A DNA stretch of 64,000 nucleotides, taken from NCBI GenBank assembly GCA_002104935.1, contig MCGT01000001.1, positions 1,726,260-1,790,259 on the forward strand, written 5' to 3'. Origin of the DNA: Hesseltinella vesiculosa. Lineage: Eukaryota > Mucoromycota > Mucoromycetes > Mucorales > Cunninghamellaceae. Position numbers and translations under genes: made by a program. Under the pieces are notes generated by a model. It had not been told where the DNA came from. It made no database searches and saw nothing but the letters and a program-made list of their open reading frames with translations. Numbering within the stretch: the stretch's first letter is position 1; every line of letters starts with the position of its first letter. Positions 23,134 through 36,500 of this stretch are shown here, piece by piece.

Positions 23134-25211
23134 CTAGGAGAGCATCAAGTTGAATAGGGCATCTTGACGCTGGTAATCATTATGTACAACATTGACCAGC
23201 CAGCAGGATTCGCGGACTTGGCGCAGCAGTTGGGCAGTTGGGCTGGATGGCTCATACTGCTGTTCCCACTGCATCCACAGCTCAAAAGCTTCCTCTTTCC
23301 AGGCTTCGAAATTGGCACGTTCAATCAAGGTTGGCTGCACGATTTCTTTCCCGGGGAAGACACCCCAAGTAACGGCGTTCTGGGCCTCGGGATCTTGCAC
23401 GTTTGACAAGAATTCACCCTGGTAACAAATGAAAAAAAAAAAAAAAAAAGTGGGTAAACTAGCCTTGCCAGCTTTGGCTGCCCATTATTTTGTCAGGAGG
23501 TTACCTTTTGATTCATAGCATAGTAGGTTACAAAAGGGTCCCGATGGCACTGGGCCAAGAGGGAGGTAAGCTGTTCTTGCGATACAAAAAATTCCAAAAA
23601 GGCCTTCTGATACACATAGCCACCACGAGGTCCCCAGCCAACAGCAGGGTCGTGACTAGGAGCGCCATTGACAGCTGGCTGCGAGCCAACAGTCCAGTAA
23701 CCTCGTCGGTTGATGTCCAGCAGCGTCTGCCGAATCGTGTCCGTTTCGGTGGTCAAGGCTTCGTCGCTCCAAGGCAGCGATGCCACGCGGCCCAGGATGT
23801 ATTGCTCAAAGAGCTGTGTGATGTCGGCTGGGGTGGTGGGGAATCCCCATTTGCGGCTAGCTTCCCAAGTCGATTGTCGTTGCCCAGCCCCAAAGGTCAT
23901 TTCACCAAAGGCTGTAAGGAGGTTGGTAAGATAATGACACAGGTCATTACTGGCATAAAACACAACTTACCGGGCGAGCGTGCGTCACCATAGCGACCGT
24001 TAGGAAATTCGTCCCAGTTTTCAGCATGCTCGAGGTCTTGGACGAGGGGTAAAGGCGTAAGGTGGGATGGCATGGTGGTGGCAGTCATGTCGGGAGCAAG
24101 TCGGCCCAGTTGCTGCAGGATCCGCTTTGTCGAGCGCTCCAGATTCAACGTCGATATGTGGAAATTGTAGATGCCTTGCTTCAGTAGCTGCTGGATCATC
24201 TGTACCGCTAGCTGCACGCCATACTCTTTCACTTTCTGGTCGTCAGCCTGCAGAATTAAAATGGAAAGATGATGAGCTTTTACTTTACGTATGAGCAGAG
24301 AGAAGCGGCTTCGGCAATCTTTTTTTTTTTTTTACCTTGATGGCATCCAGCTCCTGCAAGATGGTGTCAGGCACTTGGGTGTTACATAGATTGATCATGC
24401 GGCGAAAGTTTTGGTAGGTGGGGATGGGCATCATGCCGGGGACAATGGGTACAGTGATGCCAAGGGCGCGACAGGAGGCCTGCCAGGCTAAGAACACGTC
24501 GACGTTGTAAAAGAGCTGAGTCATAATAAAATCGGCGCCAGCATCGATCTTGGCTTTAAGATGATGCAAATCATCGTCAGGTGACGTGCTGTCCAGATGG
24601 CCCTCGGGATACCCAGCCACACCAATACAAAAATAGTCGCCATATTGCTGCCGAATGTAGCGCACCAGATCGATCGCATGGTGGAACCCGTTCTCCGCAG
24701 GCGTCCAATATTCATGACCGCGAGGGGCGTCGCCTCGCAAGGCCAAGATATTTTGAATCCCTGCTTCCTTGGCGCTCTACAGAAGAGTGAGTCGTCTGGG
24801 CTACGCGTTTTGTTAACAAGCAATGGCTTACCTTGAGCACCTCGTCGATGTGGGTAATATCCATGTTGGTGCATGTCAAATGCAGCAATGTTTCAACGCC
24901 ATGGACGACTTGAGCGGTGGAACAAATCGACATTGTGCGTTCTTCCGTGGACATGCCTGCGCCCCATGTGCACGACATGAATGTTGGCTCCCATTGGGCC
25001 ATACGGCCAAGACGATCGAACAGATTAACCACGCCCTAGAGGTGGGATAAATAATAAATGAATGAATGGAAGAAGTGACAAGTCGTGCGATTCTATTTTC
25101 ATTATTCGCCTTGCTATGATTTACCTGTTCGGTTTTTGGAGGAAAGAATTCAAACGAAAAAGAAATCTGTCGGGCCTGCTCGGCTAGTTGTAATTTGTCA
25201 ACAATCTTCAT
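23134..25211 (-). CDS. Methylenetetrahydrofolate reductase
   Basis: Flavoenzyme that reduces 5,10-methylene-THF to 5-methyl-THF for methionine synthesis. Six or so exons, protein roughly 600 residues, the eukaryotic two-domain size. The N-terminal TIM barrel shows the catalytic SFEFFPPKTE, then FMSCTWGAG, HLTCTNMD, NILALRGDAPRG, CIGVAGYPEGH, AGADFIMTQLFYNVD and PIVPGMMPI. A linker with FPNGRYGDARSPAFGE (spliced) leads into the C-terminal regulatory, S-adenosylmethionine-responsive domain (ending VVHNDYQRQDALFNLMLS). The start ATG at 25211 precedes MKIVDKL. Its promoter side has an inverted CCAAT (ATTGGCC, about 25,332). It could be either of the two yeast paralogue types (Met12/Met13); I cannot say which. 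Confidence 0.95.
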
Positions 25212-25540
25212 CACTGGAGGAATGGAAAGGGAGGAACGAAAAATAAGAGGGTAGAATAAGGTTTTTTTTTTTTTTTTTTTTTTTGGCTATTGAACAAAAG
25301 CACATCATTGATTCATCGCTGCTCACTGATTGGCCAAGAGTCATGCGCGGCGATTTTGCATGGCAACGCATCTCTTTTTTCTCCACGACAATTCAATCAT
25401 GAAAGACGGATGGGGTGAGATTCGTAACACTACTGCGAAATTGGTTTACTTCAAGGTATAAAGGCAAATAAAAAGAGGTCGTATGTACAATGGGAGACAA
25501 CATAGAAAAAGAATACAGGTATGCGGGGTGATTTTTTTTT

Positions 25541-26951
25541 TTAGGTGGAAGCAACGGAATCTTTGGTCAGGTCGCAATGGTTATGTGCCGAGGCAAATGG
25601 ACGAGGACGGCGGAGGACAGCGACCCGGGGATTCATGGTGGTGCGCTTGTTGTTGGTGAAGACTTTTCGAGGGTTTTTGAGGTCGAGAAGCAACATGCCC
25701 TGGGGCGACATGGGCTGAGGAGGAGGATCGTCCTGAGACCAGAGGTTATACTTGTTGGTGGTGGTGTCTTTCGGGCTGGGATTGGATGACCGCCTCAGTT
25801 TGGCGCGCAGGGCTTCCATGACTTTATGATGATCCAAAGGTGTGTCCTTGAGTGACTCGGTCGAGGCAGTGGCGGGCGAGGACAAGTTGAGTAAGGAGCC
25901 TTTGGAAGGATGGGGTGGCAAAGGTGGGGGTGGTTGTGATGGAGGGACAGCAAGGAGCGCTGGAGAGGCTGATGTGGATTCCATGGTGCTCGACTTATTT
26001 TTTTTCTTGCCGGCCATGACGACTGGTCGACGTTGAGAGCGTGTGCGGGACAAGGTGCGTTTGCAAGCGCTTTTGAAAGTGGTGGGCTGATCTTCCTTTT
26101 GGGGGGACGACGGCTCACTGACGGGAGAAGTGGTGGTGACGGTGGGTGTGCTGGCGGTATCTTCAAGTGGTAATGAGGTCATGGATGAGCTGATTTGACG
26201 GACATCGATGGATTCAGGTGACGAGGTGGTAGAGAGGGGGATATCCAAGTGGGGTGGCAAAGGCGAAACCGAACGATAGAAAGTCGCAGTAGGGGAGGGA
26301 GGCGTGTGATCAAAGGGACCAATGGAAGTGGCCATGGGGGAATATCCTGGATTGGGTGTCATGCCATTGGGAATAGGTAACCAATCGACAGCGTCTGTGG
26401 AGGACACGGCCAATGAACCTTGCCAAAAATAAAATAAAAACGACAGGTGAGCTTTTCTCCACCCCCAAAGTTTCGTTTTGTCTCTCCGTTTTTTTTTTTT
26501 TTTTACCCATGGAGCCACTGAGAAATTCATTGGCAAAATAGGACGGATCACTAATTCGGCGGGGTGAAGCCCACCCCAGTTCCAAATACTTGTTACGTAG
26601 CTTGGCCTCTTCCGTTCGTCGGATTTCTTCAGCTGCACGTCTCTGAATATTTATCATATGATAAAGTGTGAGCGTCTCCCTTTTTTTTTTCCCAACAAAT
26701 GGTTTTCTCTTTTGAAAAGGGGATGCCCTCTTTACCTTGTCTTCTTCGGCCTTTGCAATCAAGATATGCTTAAGCAGTTCAGAGTCGTGTTGATAAGTAT
26801 CCAAGATATCCTTGACCGAAAGATCGCCAAGGGTGATGGGGTCAAAGAGAGAAGCAGTGGGAGTTGGTGCGCCAGGGAAAAAGTCATGCAAGGATACTGT
26901 GCTTGAGTTGTTGGACCAAAGGCCGTCTAAATCACTGTCCTGTGGTAGCAT
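25541..26951 (-). CDS. Unrecognised Ser/Pro-rich protein with conserved-looking helical segment
   Basis: Three exons: about 26951-26737, 26648-26507 and 26419-25541. N terminus MLPQDSDLDGLW. Residues about 45-120 look helical and ordered: LSVKDILDTYQHDSELLKHI, then AEEDK spliced to a basic RRAAEEIRRTEEAKLRNKYL. The rest is disordered: many Ser/Thr-Pro pairs, a basic patch (RTLSRTRSQRRP), a poly-Pro run and a C-terminal PRVAVLRRPRP. The architecture (short helical region plus phosphorylation-rich tail) suggests a regulatory protein, but I cannot name a family. Divergent from the MCMBP gene over 243 bp. Confidence 0.65.
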
Positions 26952-27194
26952 CAACTTGTGAGTGGTATAGCAAATGAGAAAAAGAAATAAATCGAGAAAA
27001 GGGGTGAAGAGTGGAGAATTTTTGGCTTTTTTTTTTTTTCTTTTGTTTTTTGGCTTGGTGCCACCTGCAAGTTTTTTTCAATATCCGACTACTCTGTGTC
27101 ACCACGTTCTTTTTTTGGGGCCTGAATTTTGTTTTTCCCTTCTTTTCCTTTATTGTTATTTTCGTTCCCTTGATAGCTTTTGACTCCCCCCAAT
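26952..27194. promoter_or_regulatory. Shared divergent promoter, 25.5-27 kb gene and MCMBP
   Basis: 243 bp between start codons, containing a T-run (27028-27041) and further pyrimidine-rich sequence on the MCMBP side. Poly(dA:dT) tracts like this disfavour nucleosomes. No defined factor site recognised. Confidence 0.35.
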
Positions 27195-29351
27195 ATGGAC
27201 GACACTTCTCGCGATTTGATTGATCAGCCTTTGAAAGTCATTGATCAGCTCTTTGGTAAAGACTTTATCGATTTTTATTGCAGATCTGACGATCTTGAAC
27301 TTTAATTTTGTTCTTCCAGACGAACACTTGGCAAATGGCAAAGGCCCTCTCACGTTCGATCCCGCTTCTCACTTTGATGCCTTGTTTGAAACCCCTCAAC
27401 TCGTAAGTAAACACTCGTGCCCCAATGTATTTGTCCCGATCACATCCTCATTCATGATTTTTAGGTGCCTAACTTAAGCGAGGTAGCTGTCGGCTCACTT
27501 GCACCCCAAACGTTAGTGCGGTTTCGCTGCATGGTGCAAGACACAGGCCTTGGTCAAGAAATGTTTGTTAGTGTGTATCAAAAAAAGGACAATGGCAAGC
27601 TTTCGTGCTACCGATATACAGATGAGCCCGTGGCCATGATGGTAAGAATAGGAATAAAGAAGTGCTCTTTGTCTGACAGATTTTTTTTTATCTTTTGATG
27701 GGGTTATTCTTAGGACCAAGAAGATCACCATTTATCGCCTGATTCTTTGTGTGAGCGCTCCCTGATTTATTGTGTTTCCCCACCTGGGCAAACGTCATGG
27801 CAAACGGACCCTTCAGGTAACACCCAAGGAAAAAAAATATGCGAAGCTTAACTCTATTCATCCCCCCCCAAAAAAAAAGATATCATTGCTGGATTGGATC
27901 AGCTGTCATTGGAAAACCAAGGCAAGCACAAGTATCCTTTGCCTGACATGCCTCACAAGGCTGCTGTTGTCAAGTTTTATCAACCACTAGAGGATGTCAA
28001 GGTGGGGCAGCTGGTCGATCTGCTAGCTGTCGTGTCTTCCGAACAACAAGAAGAAGATCCTATGTTCAGCTTCTCATCGCCCTTGACGGACTTGAACAAA
28101 GTGCTGGTGCTGCACGCCATTACCTTCCGCCCCGTCACCAATGCCTCTCCTTTCACCCAAGCCCAATTGAATGATTTGCACTTTCAAGTCAAGGACATTC
28201 GTACTCCATTGATCCAACACATTGCCTCGTATATGGCTGGTGATCTCTTGGTGGCTGAGTTGATCCTTCTGCAATTACTGTCACGAGTGTAAGGAAATCA
28301 ACAAAAAAAAGAAAATATGGGGTGGGGGGTGGGGAAAGAAGACTAGCAATGGTCGGGTACCAAAAGTCAAGTCGGTTTTTTTTTTAGATCCACGCAATTA
28401 CATGATTTAAAAATTGGTCAATTCGCATTAAATATTACCAATATGCCCGGTGACACACCGCCTGCAACAACCCGTTTCCAGTTAACAAATCCCGCCAGCC
28501 AGTCGCTCGCCAGCCTTTTGCAGAGCTTGCTACTACACCAAGTCAACTTGCCCTTGACCCTGGATACTTTGAACAACACCTCGTTTTTCCCTGTCAGCGA
28601 AAACGAAGATCTCCGTGCTGGTGTGCTGCAATTGGTGGCCGGTACCCATTTGCTTGTGGACGAAACCTGTCTGTCCGAAGGCAAGCTCGGTGATCGCGGT
28701 GTCCGCAACATGCAAACTCTCATCAAGGTCATCCAACATCAATCACTTCCCTATGCTTTTCCATATAGCCAGTATGATTTTGACACGGACCTGTCCTTCA
28801 TCACCCTGTCCCAGGGCAAATCATTGTTACCCGTAAGGCCTCCTTTCAACTCTATCCACGAGCGAGTCAAAGAGTAACTGCGAGACTCATTCCTTTTTTT
28901 TTTTTTTTCTTTGGGGGGGGGACATAGCACGATTGCTCGTTGCCATGGCAACCTCAATATGCCTTGGACGACCTCCAACATCACGCGCCACCTTCGGATC
29001 ATCAATTAAATTTGTATCGCATGTACCTCCAGACATGTCGCCATGGTTCTTATGAAATTCCCGAAGCCATGTCTCAGGTAAAAAGTAAGAGCCACGTGAT
29101 AACACTCCTCTCACCACCGTTTTGTCATGTAGTTCATTCAAGAAGAATTTGTAAAAGAAAGAAAACAGGCCTCTGAAACGCAAGCCCGCTTACCTACACA
29201 AGAGGATCTGATGGTTTTGATGAATCTCTGCCGTCTGGTCACTCTCTCTTTTGGAGAAACCGTCCTGACAAAGCAATTGTTTGATCATGCGCTGGCGTTG
29301 AACAAGGCCGTGCATGGCCGTGTTTCGTCATCCACATCTGTGACAAAGTAG
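27195..29351 (+). CDS. Mini-chromosome maintenance complex-binding protein (MCMBP/ETG1)
   Basis: Binds MCM3-7 and helps store or unload the replicative helicase. About nine exons with small introns. Start MDDTSRDLIDQPLKVIDQLF. Recognisable family blocks: PQTLVRFRCMVQDTGLGQEM with YTDEP near the N terminus, SLIYCVSPPGQTSW, HKAAVVKFYQ, the central VAELILLQLLSRV, then LVDETCLSEGKLGDRGVRN, QYDFDTDLSFITLSQGKSLL and the C-terminal LYRMYLQTCRH ... QEEFVKERK. Length about 570 residues fits. Fungal occurrence is patchy (present in fission yeast, absent in budding yeast), consistent with an early-diverging lineage. Confidence 0.93.
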
Positions 29352-29990
29352 AAGAAAGCCCATTTGCATCTACCCTCTTTTTCTCTCTCTCTCGATCTAA
29401 AACTCACCTCATCACCTCTTGCCATTCCCTCTTTTTTTTTCCCACCATCGTCAAGCATTAAACTAAATCCATATCACATTAGTCTATTTTGATATTCCAT
29501 GGAGTCATGCCACTTTGTTCTAAAAAAAGCAACAAAAAACAAAAAAAAAATAGGTCATTCGTCATGAGCCAAAAAAAGAACCCTTTACTTTGACTTGAAC
29601 CCTGATCAGGGTGGACGACGCTATTTGCGCCCACTCTCAATAAAAATAAAATCTGAGCCACATCGTCATCCAGGTTTATTCCACCGGATTTGCAACAATT
29701 CAATGATTCTGCTTCCGCCATTACCCAAAATCTTGAACTCGGGTCACACAGTCAATGCAAACTTGAGGCATTGAAACTCCATTCAACATTGGCTGGGGGG
29801 GGGGCGCTGAGTTCAGGGACCAGCAGCCTTGCGCACCTGGACAATAGGGGTGCCTGAGTTAGCGAGCGACAATCTGTTGAATGAGTATAGCGCGATTTAA
29901 TTATTTTAATTGAAAAAATAAACAAAAATAAATAAGAATGAACAGAGAATGAAAGAATGAAGAGACGCATGCTGATGGAAGATGACTAGT
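29352..29990. other. Spacer between MCMBP and Ipi1 genes
   Basis: Convergent 3' flanks. A minus-strand stretch at 29590-29680 has tRNA-promoter-like words (TGGCTCAG and GGGTTCAAGTC) but no foldable tRNA. A G8 run lies at 29797-29804. Nothing else supported. Confidence 0.4.
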
Positions 29991-32900
29991 TTAGACCCAC
30001 TGCTTGACTTCTTGAGAGACAGATTCATCTACAGTTTCAGAGAAAATAGAGCAAGGTGAGGAGAGGCAGCAAGGGTTGTGAGTGATTTAGAGGTATTACG
30101 GGCTTTGCAGCGGGCGATGGCTTCCTTGCCTTTGTCCGTGCCGCTGTTGGTATAGAACATGAATTCCAAGGCTCGCTTCTGTAAATCTGCAGGAAGCGAT
30201 ATAAAGGGGCCGAACAACTCGCCCTTCTTGGTGACGGCGAAAAAAAAGGGTATCATCCTCGTCCCCATTGATATTAACGTCTAAGAGTAAGAGATGCCAT
30301 TATGAGCTGCCTGTACATTAAGGTACCAGAGGGTTGTGCATGCTCTTACCGTCTTGTTAAAGATGTCCTTTTCACCACGTTTAGCAATGTCACAAAGCAA
30401 GCTGAGGACCAGCTAGGGCATCCATAAAAGGCAGTGAGTTTTCTTCCCATGCACATTCTTCCTGTTTTACCTGGGATGCATCCAAGTGTGCTGTTCTCAA
30501 TTCATACAGTCGCCTTGGCAGACCTTCGGCCCATACAGCCATTTGCTCCGCAAACACTGAATCCTTTTTAATCACAAATCGACCGTTGTAGCTAGGCATC
30601 GACTGGATCTGCAAGCATAGATTAAAGTCATCGTTAGCTGACCCATTCTTTTTACAGGCTGCATAACCTACCAAGTACACACGACCGAGAAATGCTAAGG
30701 ATGTGCGAGTCAAAGGTGACTGCGAGTGGCCTTGAGCGTAGAAACCAACAATAGCCTAGAGAAGTTCATGATCGCAGCCCAGAGTAAATTATGAGGGCTA
30801 CATCTCTTGAATCCTTTTTCTTGGTTTACCTTGACCATGTTTTCTTGGTCTTGACCTTCCAAGCAATTTAAAAAGCCCCAGATGGCAGGGAATAGATCCA
30901 TCAAATTGTCGGCCCGGAAATCGGATGTCATCGTCGTCATTGTTTCCTTGTTGTCCACATGAACCTACCATGTCATCCAAAAAAAAAAAAATGAGAATGA
31001 TTGCCCCAGCCTGACTTTTTGTATTTACCTCGTAACCGAGCAAGCCAAGAACATAATCCACAATCTTGTCAGCCCAAGGAGGCAGCGTCTCATCGTCCTG
31101 GCCTTGGTATTTTCTAGCCAGCAGCCACAGCGAGGTCAATTCACAGGTCATGATGTTCATTTCTTGCAGCATGCCATTCACCTACACAGATAAAATAAAA
31201 TCGGGATTGAGCTTTTGTTCTTTTTGGCCACGATTTCCTTTCTACCTTTGCACCAGGATTTCCTACAGCAGACATTCCATAGGGGAAGTAGATACAGGCA
31301 TGCTTCAGCAATTGCTGCAGGTGAGTGTTCAGCCAAGCGTTATCGGTGTTCTCAATCCCGCCATTGCTGACCATTGCGCGCCACAGGATCAATGTCATGC
31401 GCAAGACAGTGTACAACATCTGCAAGGCAGGCGTCACGGTGATGGTGCGTGACGTGTTGAAGACGACTGGGGCAGATTCTAGCCAGTGACCCATCAACAT
31501 ACCTTGGTAAGCATCGATCAATGCCTAGAATAATAATATGAATATATATATAAAAAAGGGGATGAGGTACGCATCAAAGTGGAAGCTTGCCCTCTTCCAA
31601 TTACCTTGACGTCGGCCACTCGGTCTTCCAAGGTGAACATGCTGGTTTGAACTTTTTGCTGCTGAGTTGATTCTTGACCTGTTGATGATTCAAAGAGTCG
31701 CAGACCAGAGAATGTCAATGGCTGGTCGGATAAGTAGGGCACATAACTGTTTGTCATTGCACTAGCTGGTGTATACGTAGCCTATGGAAAAATAGTCGCA
31801 GCAATGCATAGCGGTCAGTGTCTGCTCATCTTTCGTCGCCTCAAAGCGTCTTACACTGGCAGGTGCGTCCCACTCCACTGTCAAGGCCTTGTTGTCGGGA
31901 TTGAATCTACGCTTGAAGGCCTTCTTGTCATGGCGATCCGATAAATAGTCGTACATAAACCAGAATCTACAAAGGAAATCGATTGCTTAACAAGCGTCGC
32001 GGTCGTTGGCCTATTTTTTACTTGTCTTGTTGGTGTTCAAACAGCCCAGCGTCCAGGAACTTGCTGAGACAGGTGAGAATGTCTAGCTTGCCCTTGTGGA
32101 TGTGTAAATGCGTGTTGGCGGCTGCGTTCTTGACGGCTGTGGAACTGTTCATGTTGCCGGTGGCATTGGACGAACCGACCTGCAGTGTATTTGCCTTGAC
32201 GGCCAACAAACTGGCAAAGTTATCGCAAATCTATTCCAATAGGATGAATAAAAGATGCATATTTGGTCTTGGTTGTCGGCTGTCAATGTCTTACCCGTTG
32301 CCAATAATTTGTGCAAACGATCTCGGGAACCAAATCGATCCAGATTTCCAGTAACTTGGTGCCATCCATGCGAATGTCTTCCATGATATGTGTCAAGGCT
32401 GAAGAGGTATAGACAAGCAAAAGAGGGACAAATGGCACGATCTCCACCTAAGTGAATCCGAAGCACACAGGTTAGTTCAACCAGACGTTTTCTGGCCTGT
32501 CGCTCAAACGCTACCTTTTCAATATTAGCAAATGTTTCTTGTAAGAATTTGTGCAGGGCTTTGCGAACGTCTCGATCCTATGGGGGGGGGGAGCAAGTGA
32601 GCAGGGGGTGAGTCCAGAGAAGTCTAATAAGCGAACCCTGAAGTTTAACTTACACTGTCAATAAAAAGTTTGACAATTCCCTTGACAATCTCGCCAAGCG
32701 AGGTCACAATGAGCTCTGGGTGCTTGCCTAAGAGCTCCTGCATACCTGACAAGCCGTCTTTTTAAAAAATAAAGTTAAAGGGTTCTTTAGTCAGTTTCGT
32801 CCAATTGCACACTAGGAATGAACGAACCTTTTTTCACATTGCCACTGTAATGCTTCAATTTGGACAAAAGATCGGTCAAGGTGAGGTTGCGGCTGGTGGT

Positions 32901-33236
32901 GATTTGCTGCGATTTGTCCTCGGTGATGCTTTGATTTGGCAGTGAAATGCCTGGACGCACATAAAAGATCAGTGGTGCTTTTCTCAAGTTGTACGATTAG
33001 CTCTACTTACTCTTGGAGGTAAACGACGTATCGGTATAGTTGTCCGGCAAAGCCTTGCCCTTGCCAACCTTGAGCTTCTTTTTCTAGAGCGTGGCAGGAA
33101 AAAGAATTCAGACTTCTTCGATCAAGATTAGATCCATCACAAAACGAGACGAGATCCTTTGCTCTAATAGGTGTAAAAGACCTCTTACTTTAAAATCTTC
33201 TTGCTTGGCAGCTCGTTTCTTTTTGGCGTTGGGCAT
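29991..33236 (-). CDS. IPI1: Pre-rRNA-processing protein Ipi1 (TEX10 homologue)
   Basis: Subunit of the Rix1 complex (Rix1-Ipi1-Ipi3) needed for ITS2 processing and pre-60S maturation in the nucleus. More than a dozen exons. The N terminus is the classic basic family signature: MPNAKKKRAAKQEDFK, KKLKVGKGKALPDNYTDTSF and SKSISLPNQ, spread over three small exons. After it come HEAT-like repeats: DLLSKLKHYSGNVKKDGLSG, MQELLGKHPELI, RDVRKALHKFLQETF, EDIRMDGTKLLEIWIDL, and the long C-terminal TEX10-like region. The last short exon codes DESVSQEVKQWV. Start is the only ATG before KKKR at 33236. Confidence 0.92.
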
Positions 33237-33501
33237 GATCAATGAACAAGGAGAAAACGAAAAAAAGAAAAGAGCACCCAGCCTAGTTTTTTTTTTTTTT
33301 TTTTTTTTTTTGGCGGACTCTTTTTTCTGTCTCAACTGTTGATGGCACTGATGCAAATCCAGGCACGGTGGCAAGGGTTACTATGTTTCAATTGTTAAAG
33401 CTAGATGAGTTGCAGCATTTTTTTTTATTTACTCTGGACACAAAGGGAGAGAGAAAGTAAGTTCTTCGGCTTTACTGTCGAGGTGATTTCGAGGCGGGGG
33501 A

Positions 33502-36500
33502 TCAGATAAACAGCGTGTCAGGTAAATCCATGGCAAGATTAGCAAAGGCGACATGCCAATTCCAAGTGTCATTATCACCACCAGCCATGCATTTAATCAT
33601 TGTAATTGTGCCATACTTTTTCAGATGGAAGACAAGGTCGAGGCGATCAATGTAGCCTGGCACGCTGCACAACGTAAAAGTATGCAGCTCCTGCATGTCC
33701 GTTGTCACACTGGGAAGTACTGGTGACGTCGGCGTGGAAGATCTGGAAGGTGACGATAGTGCAGGAGGGATTGTTGGTGCCAGGCGAGTATCGAGTCCAA
33801 ATGACTTGACGTGAGAGAATGGTAAGCGTAGGGTATCGGGAGCCTCCAGCGGTAAGCGGTCAGGTGCTTCGAGTGGCTGGGTATCATGATTCAAATGCAT
33901 TTCTTTTTCATTTCCTTTCATATTGGACTGTTCCACAGCCTGTTCCTTAGGTAGAGCCTTAGATTGGACATTGGGTTGGACATTGGTTTGGGTCTTGGGT
34001 TCGGCCTTGGCTTGAGCTTTGGGGTGCACTTTGGCTTGAGCTTTGACTTGAGCTTTGGCTTGAGCTTTGACTTGAGCTTTGGCTTGAGCTTTGGCTTGAG
34101 CTTTGGTTTGAGCTTTGGTTTGAGCTTTCGCTTGCTGTTTGGCTGGCGACTTGGCTTGCGACTTGGCCTCGGTCTTGGCTTTGGTGTCGGCCTGGGTCCT
34201 AGCCTGAGCCTTGGACTGCTCTGGTGCGAGTTGAACGGGTATCTGTAGGGCTTGTTCCAAGAAGGTCATTTTTCCTCGGTTCAACAGATCTGCTGCATCG
34301 GCGCGGATGTCCTCATCAATACCGAGGGCAGCGAGACTGGCGAAGAGAGATTGATCGGCAGAATTGATGATGGCAGCAGCTGTTTCGACAGGCATGCTCT
34401 TGCTTGCTTCTTCGAGGTTACCGAGGAAGGCTTGTTGCGCAATGGCACCGACTTCGTCGGCAAAAAGGCTGCCATAATCAATGTCGTCCCAGACGGCTGG
34501 TATAAAGTCGTCAGGTGGAGCAATGACTTCGATACCGTCGATTTCATTTTGATCAAAATACTCAACAAAGAGCTGCTGAATTTCGCGGATGATTGAGCGC
34601 GCTTCGTCCAAGGGCATATCACAGAACATGTCGGCGGCAAGCACGATCAGCTGGGCGAGCACGGTGGTTACCGATTCATGATTGATCTCGTCTTCAGGCA
34701 GGAGCACGATCATTAGTTCATCAACATCGACAATATCGACATCTGTCACGTCAGCGAGCAAGGCTTCCAAAAAATTGATCACGCAGGTGTTGTCAGACAT
34801 CGAATCGACCAAGTCTTGGTAATCTTCGTCGCTCTCTGGGAACATGTACTTCAGCCCGATACAGAACAGCAGGGCACCCATCTCAGACGTGCGGTTGTCG
34901 TGCTGGTGGGCTGAAAGCATCGCCTCGATACCATTGTTGAAGGGAGACAGGTCGTCCTGTGGCAAAAGTGTAGTTGGGATGGCTGGTGAAGATGTAGAGG
35001 CAATCTTTTCTTGAGCAGGTAGTTTGCTCTGGCTGGGGGTTTTGGGCGGATTGGCGGTGGGCTCGGGGTTGGTCGAAGCGAGCTGTTTTTCCAGGGTGGG
35101 TTCGTTGACTTTGAATGGCGTGATGGTAAACGTGTTGTGAGGGTTAGCGGATGCGGCTGCAGCAGCAGGCTGGACAGTCGTTGTGCCGGTAACAGGTTTG
35201 GGGACAAGAGACGGCCAGGGCACGGGTTGGACCTTACCATACTTCGAGGTGGGTGGCAAAGGCATAGTGAAGTCGAAGGTGTCACTGGTGGGCACTTTTG
35301 AACGGACTGGGGACAGAGCAGCCTTCAATGTCTTGGGTTCGTCCTTGCCGTTGGTGGGTGCTTGACGTGGTGGTGTGGGTGTTGCCAATGATGCTGCAGT
35401 TGGAAGCTGTTTGCTGGTAATTGATGAAGACAGGAATGGTTTTGGTGTGGCTTCCTTTTTAAAGGAGAAGTCGGGTGGGAATCGGAACGGCGAAGGGGCA
35501 TCGGAAAATGGGGACGCTGAAGAGGTGGCTGTTGGACTGGTGGTAGTGGTTGGTTTTGCACTGAACGGAATGTTATATGGAGACGAGGGGCTAGGCAAGC
35601 TTGCCGACGTGCTGGTCAAGGGTTCAGAGAGCTTGTTGGTGTGATTGACATCGGTGCCTACCGTACGGGCAGTCAAGGAGGCCGTTGCCACAGGCAGGGC
35701 TGTGGCTGGCAGTGTTTGCGCTGATTCTGCAGTAGTCCAGTTCGCACCAATGAAGCCAAAACCACGATTTGGTAGTGGCTGTGAAGAAGTAGTCTGCTCT
35801 TCCATGGATGCAGTAAGCTCATGTCGATTTCGGACAGTGTCTGGGTCAAAGCGACGGTTGGCCAAATTGGGCTTCATGCACACTTGCTCAAACGAACTGC
35901 CGTTGACCATCATTCTGTAGCCTCGAGCAAATTCATTTTGGATCAACTTCAAACCAATATTTGTACATGTGTTCCTTATGAAGAGTGAATAAAAAAGGAG
36001 AAGTTGCAGATCAGCCATAAATTTGCTTTGTTTGACTAGACCTCTTGTATCCCCCACTCTCATGGAAATAGCACTACTTACGCTACGTTGCGCGACCGGA
36101 TAAAGGGATCATAGACGACAATTGGGTTGATAAGGCTGTCTTTACGCAATATATGTCGACGTAGGTGCGTAGGGATGGAAATGAGGTCAAAGCGAAAGAT
36201 GGCCATGAATTCAAAGAAGCCAATGAGTAACTTGGCAACGTCACATTTGTTGTGTGAGTGATACAATGTGTTTTCCTTATCCAAAGCGGCACGACGGACG
36301 CCAGTGCGGTACACTGGTTTGATACAGTCATGGTAAAATGTGTTGAAGGTCGACACACGGTCACGGTATAAGAATTTGCGGTTGGAGACTTTTTTACGGA
36401 GATGGCAGCGGGTGGACGTGCATGTTACACGTGTTGGGTTCTGCAAGTTCACTAGTACATTTTCTTGAATCAGGTAGTTCAAGCACAGCATGCTGTAGGT

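Noticed and set aside
29590..29680. Possible minus-strand tRNA (TGGCTCAG and GGGTTCAAGTC)
   Set aside because: Spacing is plausible, but the T stem and the anticodon loop do not form; chance or an old SINE.
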